Of a stretch of 64,000 nucleotides of DNA, positions 42,850 to 51,936 are shown piece after piece. Made by a program: the position numbers and the translations under genes. The stretch is from Saccharomonospora amisosensis. Its GTDB lineage: Bacteria; Actinomycetota; Actinomycetes; Mycobacteriales; Pseudonocardiaceae. The notes below the pieces were generated by a model. It ran no database searches. It had not been told where the DNA came from and saw only the letters and a list, made by a program, of their open reading frames with translations. Position 1 is the stretch's first letter, and each line of letters begins with the position of its first letter. The stretch covers positions 3,286,001 to 3,350,000 of the forward strand of contig NZ_JAAOYM010000001.1 in assembly GCF_011761185.1 (NCBI RefSeq). The letters run 5' to 3'.

Positions 42850-43691
42850 CACTTCGTGCCGGTACCGACGTTGATTCTGGTGTGCAGCACCGCCTCGGGC
42901 GCTCCACCGGAGCGTTCGCGAAGCACGCCATCCAGTACCCGCAGCACGTCGGCACGTTGCTGTTCGGTCAGGTCGGCGACCAGCCGGGCGCCGATCGGAT
43001 TGCTGGAGGTCACCACGTTCCACAGCCGAGCGCCGGACTCGACCGTCAGCCGCCAGGTGATGGTTCGCACGGAAACGTCGCGCAGCCCGGCAGCGACCAA
43101 CCGACGACGCAGCACACCGGGTCGCGCCAGCTGGAACGGCGGTGGTGGCGGGTCCGTCGGCAGACCGGCGAAGTCGGGCACCACCGCGCGGATCGCGCTG
43201 ACGAAGAAGCCGAGGAACTCGGCCTCCCGCAGGTCGCCGAACGCGGAGACCAAGACCGTGCCGCCCGGCCGCGTCACGCGCGCCAGCTCAGCGAGCCCGG
43301 CGTCGACATCATCGAACAGCGACACCCCGTGCTGCGAGACGGCCACGTCGAAGCTGTCGTCGGGCAGATCGAGCGACTGCCCATCCATGATGGCGGTGTC
43401 GATACCCGTGACGCCCTCCGCTCGCGCACGCGCGGTGAGCCTTTCGAGCATCTCCTTGGAGATGTCGACGGCGAGCACCCGCGCGCCGCGCCGGGCGGCG
43501 GGCAGGCTCAGTGCACCGCTGCCCGAGGCGACGTCCAGCAGCCGGGTTCCCGGACCGACGCCGAGCGTACGGATGATGTCCTCGCCGTGGCGGGCGTTCT
43601 CGGGGGTGACGTAGCGATCGTAGCCGGACGCGATCCAGTCCCACGCGTCCCGCTGTGTCGTACGCGTCTGCGGTGTAGTTCGTGTAGTCAT
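42849..43691 (-). CDS. SAM-dependent class I methyltransferase
   Basis: A 280-residue methyltransferase (Methyltransf_11/25 type). SAM-binding motif I is LLDVASGSGALSLPAARRG near residue 45, the acidic motif II VLAVDISKEML near 70, and LARVTRPGGTVLVSAFGD near 135. The substrate is not evident; a small-molecule or quinone methyltransferase is possible. ATG at 43691 follows GGAAGGAG. The stop is embedded in a 12-nt tandem repeat. It lies 119 nt downstream of the LuxR-type regulator on the same strand. Confidence 0.85.
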   Translation of the reverse strand: MTTRTTPQTRTTQRDAWDWIASGYDRYVTPENARHGEDIIRTLGVGPGTRLLDVASGSGALSLPAARRGARVLAVDISKEMLERLTARARAEGVTGIDTAIMDGQSLDLPDDSFDVAVSQHGVSLFDDVDAGLAELARVTRPGGTVLVSAFGDLREAEFLGFFVSAIRAVVPDFAGLPTDPPPPPFQLARPGVLRRRLVAAGLRDVSVRTITWRLTVESGARLWNVVTSSNPIGARLVADLTEQQRADVLRVLDGVLRERSGGAPEAVLHTRINVGTGTK

Positions 43692-43810
43692 CTGTCGTTC
43701 TCCTTCCGGTACGGATTCCACGATCGTCGCTCGCCGGATGCGGGGTCCACATCGGTCGCGCCAACCAAATCCGCACCGAAGCGGGATGGGCAATTCTGTG
43801 TAGGCGCGGC

Positions 43811-45502
43811 CTATGCGAGGTCGTGACGGAAGGCGTAGGCGGTGGCCGCCGCGCGGGAGGACACCTCGAGCTTGCCGAAGATGTTGGCCAGGTGCCTGGC
43901 CACGGTCTTCTCGCTGAGCACCAGCGAGCGCGCGATCTCGGCGTTGGTCGCGCCGGTGGCGACCAGCCGCAGCACCTCCAGCTCACGCCTGGTCAGCGGG
44001 CCCCGCTCTCGCCTGGAGAGCTCGCGCACCCGCGCCAGCGCGGGTGCGGCACCCACTTGCTCGAATACCCGGCGGGCCGCGTCCAGCTCCAGCTCCGCGC
44101 TGTCGTGGTCGGCCAGTTGCCGGTACGCCTGCGCCATCCGCAACCGAACCCAGGCGGCCTCGTAGGGCAGATCGAGCCGCTGCCACGCGGGCCAGGTTCG
44201 CCGAAGTTCCGCGCAGGCCGCGGCCGGGTCGCCCGCACAAAGCGACACCGAGCCGCGCGCGTAACCCACCACGGCTCGCAGGTACGGCATGTCGAAGGCC
44301 CCAGCAATGTCGGCGAGCTCGGCCGCGGCGGACCTGGCAGAGGAAACCTCCCCAGCCGCGAGCATGATGTCGACGTGGGCGAGCAGCACCCTCGCGCGCT
44401 CCGCGGTGCCGCGTGCCTCCTCGACCGCCGTGCGGATCGCCGCGAGCGCGTCGCTTGTGCGGCCCTGCGCCAGCCGCAACAGCGCCAACCCCGGCTGCAC
44501 CGAGTGGCCGGATGCGCTGGCCCTGCGGTAGCTGCGCTCGGCCTCGTCGAACTCGCCGCGTAGCCGCAGCAGCTCGCCCAGCTGGTAGTAGGCCATTCCG
44601 AGTGCCGGGTCGCCCGGCGGGTCGGCCAGCCGCTCGCAGGCGCGCCGGACCTCCGCCATGGCCTGCGACCACTCGCCGCGCGCCTGCATTATCTCCGAGC
44701 GGTGCACAAGACACTGCCCTCGGTAGGCTTTTAGGTCAGGCTGCTCAGCACACCAGCGGCTCAGCGCGGCCGTCCACTCCCTTGCCCGGCTCAGGTCGAA
44801 GATCTTGCGGTAGGTGAGGATCACCGCGCAGTAGATGATTCCCGATGGAATCGCCGACACCTCTTCCGCGGTGACCGCGACCATCGCCTCGTCAAGCAGA
44901 CCGGTACCGGTGGAGAGTTGCCCGCCGAGGATGAGCGCCTGCCCCCTGCCGAGGTTTCCCAGCGCACGCAGGTCGGGGTCACCGAACCGCTCGGCCGTTC
45001 GCACCACCTCGGCGAACGCGGCCTCCGCCGTGGCCTCGTCGCCCCGCTCCAGCGCTTCCAGCCCGGCGGGGATGCCCAGGTAGCCGCACTCCACGCAGTC
45101 GCCCGCCTCGCCCGCGAGCCGCCGCGCCCGAGCCAGCCAGCCGCCGCCCCTGGCGTGCTCGCCGCGCTGCAGGAGCGTGACCCCCAACCAGAACGCCGAC
45201 CGGGCGGCGCCGGCGGGCGCGCCTTGTCCCGCCCAGGCCTGGCTCGCCGATTCCCACGCTGCCGCGGCGGTGGCCTCCTCGCCGGTGAGGAAGGCGGCGA
45301 CAGCGAGCCGGTCAAGGTCATGAGCGGCCAGCGGCCTGCGATCTCTGGCCGCCGACAGGTGCCTGCGGGCCTCACCCCATGCCCCGCGCAGATAAGCGGT
45401 GCGGCCCAGCGCGAGCGGGTCGTCGGGGACCTTGACGGTGAGCTGAACCGCGGGGCGGAAACCGCTGTGCCTTCCACCGGTCACCTCCCCAGTCTCGCGC
45501 AT
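43811..45502 (-). CDS. Large LuxR-family regulator with TPR-like N-terminus
   Basis: A 563-residue regulator. Residues 25-480 are a long alpha-solenoid of TPR-like repeats (for example [24 protein letters not shown] near residue 310). Residues 495-560 form the Lux[40 protein letters not shown]. No P-loop ATPase is visible, unlike full LAL regulators. It may control the methyltransferase downstream. The start is uncertain: ATG 45502 is used; GTG 45505 is possible. Confidence 0.83.
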   Translation of the reverse strand: MRETGEVTGGRHSGFRPAVQLTVKVPDDPLALGRTAYLRGAWGEARRHLSAARDRRPLAAHDLDRLAVAAFLTGEEATAAAAWESASQAWAGQGAPAGAARSAFWLGVTLLQRGEHARGGGWLARARRLAGEAGDCVECGYLGIPAGLEALERGDEATAEAAFAEVVRTAERFGDPDLRALGNLGRGQALILGGQLSTGTGLLDEAMVAVTAEEVSAIPSGIIYCAVILTYRKIFDLSRAREWTAALSRWCAEQPDLKAYRGQCLVHRSEIMQARGEWSQAMAEVRRACERLADPPGDPALGMAYYQLGELLRLRGEFDEAERSYRRASASGHSVQPGLALLRLAQGRTSDALAAIRTAVEEARGTAERARVLLAHVDIMLAAGEVSSARSAAAELADIAGAFDMPYLRAVVGYARGSVSLCAGDPAAACAELRRTWPAWQRLDLPYEAAWVRLRMAQAYRQLADHDSAELELDAARRVFEQVGAAPALARVRELSRRERGPLTRRELEVLRLVATGATNAEIARSLVLSEKTVARHLANIFGKLEVSSRAAATAYAFRHDLA

Positions 45503-45545
45503 CACCGCAAGCCGGGGAAGTGCCGTGGCCGATCGTTTCCGCTGG

Positions 45546-46403
45546 TCAGGCGTTCACCTTGGCGGGCAGTTCCGCCGCGGGTTCGGAGGGCACCTTGCGG
45601 CTGCGCGGCGCACCGGTGCGAGCGTGAGTGGCGTACAGCGTGAGTCCGACGAAAGTCAGGCCGCCGACGAGGTTGCCGACCACGGTGGGGATCTCGTTCC
45701 ACACGAAGTAGTCGGCGATGGAGAAGTCGCCACCGAGCATGAGACCGGAGGGGAACAGGAACATGTTGACCACCGAGTGCTCGAAGCCCATGTAGAAGAA
45801 GACCAGGATGGGCATCCACATCGCGATCACCTTGCCCGACACCGAGGTCGACATCATCGCGGCGACCACCCCGGTGGAGACCATCCAGTTGCACAGCACA
45901 CCCCGGATGAACAGGGTCAGCATCCCGGCGCCGCCATGCTCGGCGTACCCCACGGTCCGCGACGAACCGATCTCGCCGAGCTTCTGTCCGACCTCGTTGG
46001 GGTCCATGGAGAACCCGAACGTCACGATGACCGCCATCATCAGCGCCACGGTGAGCGCACCGGCGAAGTTGCCGACGAACACCAGCCCCCAGTTGCGCAG
46101 TACCGAACGAACCCGCACGCCAGGCCGCTTGTCGATCAGCGCGAGCGGCACCAGTGTGAACACGCCGGTGAGCAGGTCGAAGCCCAGCAGGTAGAGCATG
46201 CAGAACCCTACGGGGAAGAGCAGCGCGCCGACGAGCGGCTGTCCGGTCTGCACGGTGATGGTCACCGCGAACGCCGCCGCCAGTGCCAGGATCGCACCCG
46301 CCATGTACGCACGGATGACGGTGTCACGGGTGGACATGAAGACCTTCGACTCGCCTGCGTCGATCATCTTCGTGGCGAACTCAGACGGATTCAGATATGA
46401 CAT
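45546..46403 (-). CDS. Formate/nitrite transporter (FNT) family channel
   Basis: A 285-residue membrane channel subunit with six predicted helices of the FocA/NirC pentamer family. Signature segments are [34 protein letters not shown] and the central-histidine motif [12 protein letters not shown] near residue 210. FNT channels carry formate, nitrite or related monovalent anions. It is divergent from cynS (cyanase), and 1.5 kb from an operon that would produce formate through PurU, so formate, nitrite, cyanate or bicarbonate are candidate cargos. Confidence 0.87.
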   Translation of the reverse strand: MSYLNPSEFATKMIDAGESKVFMSTRDTVIRAYMAGAILALAAAFAVTITVQTGQPLVGALLFPVGFCMLYLLGFDLLTGVFTLVPLALIDKRPGVRVRSVLRNWGLVFVGNFAGALTVALMMAVIVTFGFSMDPNEVGQKLGEIGSSRTVGYAEHGGAGMLTLFIRGVLCNWMVSTGVVAAMMSTSVSGKVIAMWMPILVFFYMGFEHSVVNMFLFPSGLMLGGDFSIADYFVWNEIPTVVGNLVGGLTFVGLTLYATHARTGAPRSRKVPSEPAAELPAKVNA

Positions 46404-46715
46404 GAAGTAGCTCTTTCGCAGCAGGGGCTGGGGACGTCGGCCTCGAAGGCCCGAGACTCAACCGGGTACGCAACGAAAGTCTCGGTAGCCGAAGTTTCCG
46501 GCCTGTGACGGGGCTGCGAGCATCGGGTCACATCGGCCTCACAGTGCGCCCGCGGGCTGCTCGGCTCGTGTTGCGGCGCTGTGACAGGCAGGCGTCGGCC
46601 GCGAGAACCCACCGTGCGGATGTGAACTTCTCGTGTCGGCGGCGGCGCGCGGATGGCTTCGCGCCGGGTCGGCGGCGAGTCTGGGGGCACTCACCCGCCC
46701 GAAAGGAGCACGCCG
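46404..46715. promoter_or_regulatory. 312-nt divergent spacer between FNT and cynS
   Basis: This spacer must hold promoters for both genes. A GAAAGGAG ribosome-binding site for cynS is at 46701-46708. I see no strong palindrome, repeat or coding segment in it. Confidence 0.4.
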
Positions 46716-47165
46716 ATGACCCCGATCATGAGCAAGTCCGACGCGGCCGAGTTGATCGTCGCCGCGCGAACCCGGCGCGGCATCTCCTGGTCGGAGATCG
46801 CGGACAAGCTGGGCGCGCCGGTGGTGTGGACTACCGCGGCACTGCTCGGTCAGCACCCGATGACCCAGGAGCAGGCGCGGCAGGTCTGCCAGTTGCTGGG
46901 CCTGGACGAGCCGGTCGAGGAAAGCCTGCGGTCGCAGCCCTACCGTGGCGGCGGCAAGGAGGTGCTTTCCGACCCCACGATCTACCGCTTCGTCGAGGCG
47001 CTGGCGGTCTACGGGCCCGCGTTGAAGGAACTGATCCACGAGGAGTTCGGCGACGGCATAATGAGCGCGATCAATTTCCGGGTCGACCTCGCCCGCAGGC
47101 CTGACCCCGACGGCGACCGGGTGGTCGTCACCTTCGACGGGAAGTTCCTCGACTACAAGTGGTGA
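46716..47165 (+). CDS. cynS: Cyanate hydratase (cyanase)
   Basis: A 149-residue cyanase, usual length for the homodecamer that converts cyanate and bicarbonate to ammonia and CO2. The N-terminal helical domain (WSEIADKLGAPVVWTTAALLGQ) is HTH-like. The catalytic Arg and Glu lie in TIYRFVEALAVYGPALKELI and the Ser in FGDGIMSAINF, equivalent to E. coli Arg96, Glu99 and Ser122. ATG at 46716 follows GAAAGGAG. No CynR or CynX gene is present; an FNT channel lies opposite. Confidence 0.95.
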   Translation: MTPIMSKSDAAELIVAARTRRGISWSEIADKLGAPVVWTTAALLGQHPMTQEQARQVCQLLGLDEPVEESLRSQPYRGGGKEVLSDPTIYRFVEALAVYGPALKELIHEEFGDGIMSAINFRVDLARRPDPDGDRVVVTFDGKFLDYKW

Positions 47166-47166
47166 G

Positions 47167-47191
47167 GCCGGGCCGGTGTCGCCGGCCCGGC
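47167..47191. terminator. Bidirectional hairpin between cynS and the alpha/beta hydrolase
   Basis: GCCGGGCCGG (47167-47176) pairs perfectly with CCGGCCCGGC (47182-47191) around TGTCG. It starts right after the cynS stop and ends 8 nt before the convergent hydrolase stop. Confidence 0.85.
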
Positions 47192-47198
47192 GCCTTGG

Positions 47199-47906
47199 CT
47201 ACGACCCCGCTACCGACAGCAACAGGTCGGCGAGCTCCTTCGGTGCGGTCACCATCGCCTCGTGGCCGGTACCGATGTTGTGCACCGGCCAGTCACGCGA
47301 CGCGGCCCGCTCGGCGTGCGGCTGGAACGCCCGCATCCAGTCGACGCACTCGATGAACTCGGCGGGAACGCCGCGCTCCGCTCCGCTCAGCCGCAGCGGT
47401 TCGGTGTAGGTCAGCCACGGGTGCGGCGTCAGCCGCGGCGTGAGCCATTCCAGGTCCGCCTCCTCACTGACCCCGAGCACGCTCAGTGAGCGCACCGGGA
47501 TGAGCCAGCCGAACCCCGGCCCGGCCACCGATTCCCGGTAGTGCCCTGCGATGGTCTCCGGCAGCAGGTCGATCGCCGCGTCCGCGTCGTCCCCTACGAA
47601 CGCGTCGAGATACACCCGCTTGGCCAGCCGTGTTGGAACCCGGTCGGCGACACCGGTGACGACCTGCCCCGCGTAGCTGTGCCCGACCAGCGTGACATCG
47701 GTGAGGTCGTATGCCTCCAGCAACGCCACGACGTCCTGAATGTGCGTGCTCAACCCGACCGAGGGGTTGAGCAGGTGCGCACGGTCGCTCACCCCGGTGA
47801 GTGTCGGTGTGTGGACCTCGTACCCGGCCGCACGCAGCGTCGGCGCGACGCGCTGCCACACCCAACCGCCGTGCCAGGCGCCGTGAATCAGGACGAAACT
47901 GCTCAT
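47199..47906 (-). CDS. Alpha/beta hydrolase of the aromatic cluster
   Basis: A 235-residue alpha/beta hydrolase: FVLIHGAWHGGWVWQ oxyanion loop at residues 4-18, nucleophile elbow VGHSYAGQV near 75, catalytic His in GTGHEAMVTAP near 217. It resembles short plant-type esterases (MES/HNL-like). Its ATG overlaps the ligB stop by 4 nt (ATGA), so it belongs to the dioxygenase/one-carbon operon; it could release a phenolic acid from an ester or hydrolyse a ring-cleavage product. Substrate is inferred only from context. Confidence 0.82.
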   Translation of the reverse strand: MSSFVLIHGAWHGGWVWQRVAPTLRAAGYEVHTPTLTGVSDRAHLLNPSVGLSTHIQDVVALLEAYDLTDVTLVGHSYAGQVVTGVADRVPTRLAKRVYLDAFVGDDADAAIDLLPETIAGHYRESVAGPGFGWLIPVRSLSVLGVSEEADLEWLTPRLTPHPWLTYTEPLRLSGAERGVPAEFIECVDWMRAFQPHAERAASRDWPVHNIGTGHEAMVTAPKELADLLLSVAGS

Positions 47907-48769
47907 GCGGGTGCTCCATCGCCGTCGCCGAGGTCCTCGAACAGCGCCAGCGCGGCCGCGGTGTTCGACGCGGGGACATGGTAGGTGTCGTGCACGCGCA
48001 GGATCTTGTCGCTCAGCGCGCCGCGCATCACCAGCCACATGATCAGCTCGATGCCCTCGGTGCCCGCCTCCCGGACGTAGTCCTCGCGCGTCAACGCGGC
48101 GAGCGCCTCCGGGTCACCCTCCACGGTCTCCAGGAACATCCGGTCGAAGCGCTCGTTGATCAACCCGGCTCGCGCGCCCGCCAACTGGTGCGACATGCCG
48201 CCGGTACCGAAGACGGCGACCTTGAGGTCCTGAGGGAACGACCGGATGGCCCGACCGAGTGCCTTGCCGAGCGCGTAGCAGCGCGCCGCGGTGGGCTGCG
48301 GGTACTGGATGACGTTGACCAGCACCGGCACCACAGCGCACGGCCACGCCTCACCCGGGTCCGGGTAGGCCACCGAAAGCGGCACCGTCAGCCCGTGGTC
48401 GACGTCGAGCTGGTGGATGGTCGTGATGTCGAACGAGGAGTCGACGAGTTCGGTCACCAGGTGCTCGCTCAGCTCGGGCGCACCGGCCACCGGCGGCACC
48501 GGCCTGCGGCCCCAGCCCTCGTCTGCGACGGCGTAGGACTCGGCGGTGCCGATCGCGAACGTCGGCACCATGTCGAGGTCGATGGAGTTGGCGTGGTCGT
48601 TGTAGACGATCACCGCCACGTCCGGCCTGTGCTCCGCCAGCCACCGCCGCGCGGGCTCGTACCCGTCGAACAGCGGCTTCCAGTAGGGATCCTCGGTCTT
48701 GTGGTTGTCCATCGCCGCACCGATCGACGGCACGTGCGAGGTGGCGAGTCCCCAGACGACCCTAGCCAA
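47903..48769 (-). CDS. ligB: LigB-type extradiol dioxygenase catalytic (beta) subunit
   Basis: A 288-residue class III extradiol dioxygenase of the protocatechuate 4,5-/gallate dioxygenase family. With the TTG start at 48769, the iron ligand His falls at residue 12 (ATSHVPSIG), as in LigB. A second His is in VYNDHANSIDLD near 59, the catalytic His in GTGGMSHQLAG near 190, and a Glu ligand candidate in GTEGIELIMWL. The start overlaps the ligA 3' end by 8 nt and is preceded by GGAGGGCGG. It cleaves a trihydroxy- or dihydroxybenzoate ring next to the hydroxyls. Confidence 0.87.
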   Translation of the reverse strand: MARVVWGLATSHVPSIGAAMDNHKTEDPYWKPLFDGYEPARRWLAEHRPDVAVIVYNDHANSIDLDMVPTFAIGTAESYAVADEGWGRRPVPPVAGAPELSEHLVTELVDSSFDITTIHQLDVDHGLTVPLSVAYPDPGEAWPCAVVPVLVNVIQYPQPTAARCYALGKALGRAIRSFPQDLKVAVFGTGGMSHQLAGARAGLINERFDRMFLETVEGDPEALAALTREDYVREAGTEGIELIMWLVMRGALSDKILRVHDTYHVPASNTAAALALFEDLGDGDGAPA

Positions 48770-49106
48770 ATTTCCGCCCTCCCGAACGCATGGCCGCGGT
48801 GAACTCCTCGGCCGACATCCCGGTGAAGACCCCACCGAGGTACTGCATCGACTTGTTGTCCAACATGGCGAGCTTGAACGTGTAGAAGATCGAGCCGCCG
48901 AGTTCGAGCATCGCGGTCCAGTCCCGTTCGAGGACGGCCTTCTTCTGCTCCGGTGTCAACCCGTAGGCGTCGCAGTAGGCGGCTTCGTCCTCGCTGAACC
49001 GCCTGCGGTTCTCCTCGTCCTTCAACGAACCGCACAACCGGTTCAGCGCATATCCCCGCCTGCTGGCCCGCAGGTCCAGCACATAGTTGTCACGGGCCTT
49101 GGTCAT
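48762..49106 (-). CDS. ligA: LigA-type extradiol dioxygenase alpha subunit
   Basis: A 114-residue small all-helical subunit that caps the LigB active site and helps position the substrate carboxylate. Recognisable segments are LNRLCGSLKDEENRRRFSEDEAAYCDAYGL (in part) and a C-terminal QYLGGVFTGMSAEEFTAAMR. The ATG at 49106 follows GGAAGGGAG and lies 2 nt after the folD stop; a GTG at 49112 is also in frame. Separate alpha and beta genes are as in LigAB, whereas known gallate dioxygenases are usually fused. Confidence 0.88.
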   Translation of the reverse strand: MTKARDNYVLDLRASRRGYALNRLCGSLKDEENRRRFSEDEAAYCDAYGLTPEQKKAVLERDWTAMLELGGSIFYTFKLAMLDNKSMQYLGGVFTGMSAEEFTAAMRSGGRKFG

Positions 49107-49108
49107 GC

Positions 49109-49996
49109 TCACTCCCTTCCGGAACCGATCGTGGTCAGTTCGGGGTCCGCGCGGCGCGCGGCTTCGTGCTCACGCGCCGCGCGGATGGTCTGGTCGAGCA
49201 GGGTGGCGATGGTCATCGGCCCTACCCCGCCTGGAACGGGAGTGAGGTAGGACGCGCGCCGTGCTGCCGCCTCGTACTCCACGTCGCCTGTGTTGTCGGC
49301 GTATCCGGCGTCCACGACGACGGCGCCTTGCTTGATCCAGTCCCCCCGGATGAGTCCGGGCCGCCCGACGGCGGCGACCAGCACGTCGGCCCGCGCCACG
49401 TGCTCGGCGAGCTCGGTCGTGCGGGAGTGGCAGTAGGTGACGGTCGCGTCGCGACCGAGCAGCAGCATGCCGACGGGCCTGCCGAGGATGGCACTGCGGC
49501 CAACCACCACGGCGTGCTTGCCCGCGAGCGGGATGTCGTAGGCATCCAGCAGCGCCATGATCCCGCCGGGTGTCGCCGAGTTGAATCCTGCTTCGCCGAA
49601 CGACATGGTGGCGAAGGAGGTGCGGGTGACGCCGTCCACATCCTTGGCCGGGTCGATGGCCTCGAAGGCGGCGCGCTCGTCGAGGTGGCCTGGTACCGGG
49701 TGCTGCAACAGGATGCCGTCCACCTCGGGATCGGTCGACAGCTCCCGCAGGTGACCCACCAGTGTGGCGGTGGTGATGTCACTGCCGAGCCGCACCTGCC
49801 GCGAGCGCATACCGACCTTCGCGCAGCGGTTCGCCTTCATCCGCACGTAGGTGTGAGAGGCCGGGTCGTCGCCCACCAGCACGGTCGCCAGCATCGGCGC
49901 CCGGTCGAACGACCCGACGAAGTCGGTGACCTCGCGGCGGACCCGGTCGAGGATGGTGGCGGCCACGGCTCGCCCGTCGAGAACTTGTGCGTTCAC
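49109..49996 (-). CDS. folD: Methylenetetrahydrofolate dehydrogenase/methenyl-THF cyclohydrolase
   Basis: A 295-residue bifunctional FolD. The catalytic Lys is in HTYVRMKANRC near residue 55, DGILLQHPVPGHL near 95, the NADP loop VVVGRSAILGRPVGMLLL near 165 and PVPGGVGPMTIATLL near 260. It oxidises 5,10-methylene-THF to 10-formyl-THF. In this operon it sits between the MetF-like reductase and the formyl-THF hydrolase in the methyl oxidation route. Probably a second, pathway-dedicated copy in the genome. Confidence 0.92.
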   Translation of the reverse strand: MNAQVLDGRAVAATILDRVRREVTDFVGSFDRAPMLATVLVGDDPASHTYVRMKANRCAKVGMRSRQVRLGSDITTATLVGHLRELSTDPEVDGILLQHPVPGHLDERAAFEAIDPAKDVDGVTRTSFATMSFGEAGFNSATPGGIMALLDAYDIPLAGKHAVVVGRSAILGRPVGMLLLGRDATVTYCHSRTTELAEHVARADVLVAAVGRPGLIRGDWIKQGAVVVDAGYADNTGDVEYEAAARRASYLTPVPGGVGPMTIATLLDQTIRAAREHEAARRADPELTTIGSGRE

Positions 49997-50005
49997 TGCC
50001 GACTC

Positions 50006-50875
50006 CTAGAACACCACGGTCGTGTTGCCGTCACGGATGACCCGGTCCTCGCAGTGCCATGCCACGGCGCGCGAGAGCACGAGTCGCTCGACGTCGGCGC
50101 CCTTGCGCTGCAGTTCGCGTACCGACTCGTCGTGCGAGACACGGATCACGTCCTGCTCGATGATCGGTCCCTCGTCGAGGTCCTCGGTCACGTAGTGCGC
50201 TGTCGCGCCGACGAGCTTCACGCCACGCTCCTTGGCCCGCTGGTAAGGACTCGCGCCCATGAACGCGGGCAGGAACGAATGGTGGATGTTGATGACGGGA
50301 ACGCCGACCTCCTCCAGGAAGTCGCCGGAGAGGATCTGCATGTAGCGGGCGAGCACGACCAGGTCCACATTGCCCTTGAGCAGGTTGAGCTGTTCCTTCT
50401 CGGCGGCGGCCTTGTTGCCCTTCTCCACGGGTACGTGGAAGAACGGGATACCGAACCCGCGCACGTCGTCGCTGAGGTCGGAGTGGTTCGACACCACCAT
50501 CGGGATGTCGATGCCGAGCTCCCCATCGCGTTGCCGCCACAACAGGTCGAGCAGGCAGTGGTCGGCTTTGGACACAAAGATCGCGACCCGTTTCCTGCGT
50601 TTCGCCTCGACCAGCCGGAACTGCAGCCCCAGTTCCTCACCCAGCTTGGCCTCCAGTGCCTCGTTGAGGCTTTCCAGCTTCGCAGAAAGGTCCGGCAGGT
50701 GGAAAACCGACCGCTGGAAGAACCTGCCACCGGAAGGATCACTCGAGGACTGGTCGAGCGAGACGATGTTCGCACCGTGCTCGGTGAGGATTCCCGAAAC
50801 ACTGGCGACGATCCCGGGCCGGTCCGCACCCTGCACGATCAACCGACCGTAGTCGGCGTCGTCACGCTGCTTCAT
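50006..50875 (-). CDS. purU: Formyltetrahydrofolate deformylase
   Basis: A 289-residue PurU. Residues 10-85 form an ACT domain (LIVQGADRPGIVASVSGIL). Residues 95-285 form the formyltransferase domain with the catalytic Asn-His (VPVINIHHSFLPAFMGASPY near 220) and Asp (VTEDLDEGPIIEQD near 255). It hydrolyses 10-formyl-THF to formate and THF, releasing the methyl carbon. ATG at 50875 overlaps the metF-like stop (ATGA). Confidence 0.93.
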   Translation of the reverse strand: MKQRDDADYGRLIVQGADRPGIVASVSGILTEHGANIVSLDQSSSDPSGGRFFQRSVFHLPDLSAKLESLNEALEAKLGEELGLQFRLVEAKRRKRVAIFVSKADHCLLDLLWRQRDGELGIDIPMVVSNHSDLSDDVRGFGIPFFHVPVEKGNKAAAEKEQLNLLKGNVDLVVLARYMQILSGDFLEEVGVPVINIHHSFLPAFMGASPYQRAKERGVKLVGATAHYVTEDLDEGPIIEQDVIRVSHDESVRELQRKGADVERLVLSRAVAWHCEDRVIRDGNTTVVF

Positions 50876-51756
50876 GAACGATCCTCCTTTCCGGACAACG
50901 AAGCCAACAACTGCTGCCGCCACCGCTCGGTCCCGCGCAGTTCATTGAACGTGAAGATGTGCAGTCCGCGGATGTTGCCACCCGACTTCGGCGCCGACGC
51001 GGCGAGCCGCTTGGCGAGCCTGGTGGGGTTGTAGCCGCCCGGCAGCAGGAACCGCCACAACAGGTTCTGCTGCTTGCGCAGGAAGCGCGCCGACTGCCCC
51101 AGCCCGATCCCCGCGGAGATCCGGACGAGCTTCTGCCGGTTCACCGGGCCGGGAATGCCTACGTGGACGGGAAGGTCGATGCCCGCAGCCGCGATGCGCC
51201 CCGCCCAGGAGGCGGTTGTGTTGGCGTCGAAACAGATCTGGGTCAGGATGCGGGTCGCCATCGGTGCCTTCTGCTTCAGCGCGAGCTCGATCGACTCGTC
51301 CGGGATGATCGAGTGCCCTTCGGGGTAGCCGCCGATACCGACCTGTTCGAACGGGTGCCGCACGGCCTCCATCGCCTGTAGCAGCGAGTGGGCGTCCGGG
51401 TACGGCCCTGCCGGTTCCGGCGCATCACCACCGACCACGAACACCGACCGCGTACCCGCCGAACGCAACCGGTCGACCACCTCCGCGACGTGGCTCTCGC
51501 CGGTGAACTGCCGCGCGGGCAGGTGAGGTGCCACCTGGTAGCCGTGCCGCAGCAACTTCTCGGTGAGTCGCAGCGTCGTGTCGATTCCCTTTGCCTCGGT
51601 GACGGTCACGGTCAGCGGAACGTCGGTCGGCACGTGCGAGAGCACGGCCTGCTCGGTGTTCTTGAACGGCATCACTTCGTAGCTGATGTTGCGCACCAGT
51701 TCGGCGAGCTGCGAACGCCGGCCGCGCGGGCCGGCAACCTCCTGCTGGGTGGTCAT
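50872..51756 (-). CDS. metF: Methylenetetrahydrofolate reductase-like protein of the O-demethylation route
   Basis: A 294-residue MetF-fold (TIM barrel) protein. The start ISYEVMPFKNTEQ replaces the usual FEFFPPK, PHLPARQF corresponds to the family His, VVGGDAP near residue 110 is the FAD/folate loop, and ATRILTQICFDANTTASW near 175 holds the substrate site. Run in reverse it would oxidise 5-methyl-THF from the demethylase to 5,10-methylene-THF. In Sphingobium SYK-6 a metF gene also accompanies ligM. ATG follows GAGGAAA. The next 180 nt upstream show no gene. Confidence 0.85.
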   Translation of the reverse strand: MTTQQEVAGPRGRRSQLAELVRNISYEVMPFKNTEQAVLSHVPTDVPLTVTVTEAKGIDTTLRLTEKLLRHGYQVAPHLPARQFTGESHVAEVVDRLRSAGTRSVFVVGGDAPEPAGPYPDAHSLLQAMEAVRHPFEQVGIGGYPEGHSIIPDESIELALKQKAPMATRILTQICFDANTTASWAGRIAAAGIDLPVHVGIPGPVNRQKLVRISAGIGLGQSARFLRKQQNLLWRFLLPGGYNPTRLAKRLAASAPKSGGNIRGLHIFTFNELRGTERWRQQLLASLSGKEDRS

Positions 51757-51936
51757 GGTTTCCTCGTCTGTTCGCGCGGGCCTCGATGCTTCACGTGGCG
51801 GGCACCGCGGGCACCGCCCTGTCTTCAGTAGACCCGAAGGGCACGGTGCTTTTCGTGCGGCATCGGGGCTGAGTTGACCGCGACAAATGACCGATAACGC
51901 AGCGGCAACCTCGCCGGACGGGGAAGCAGGGCATCG

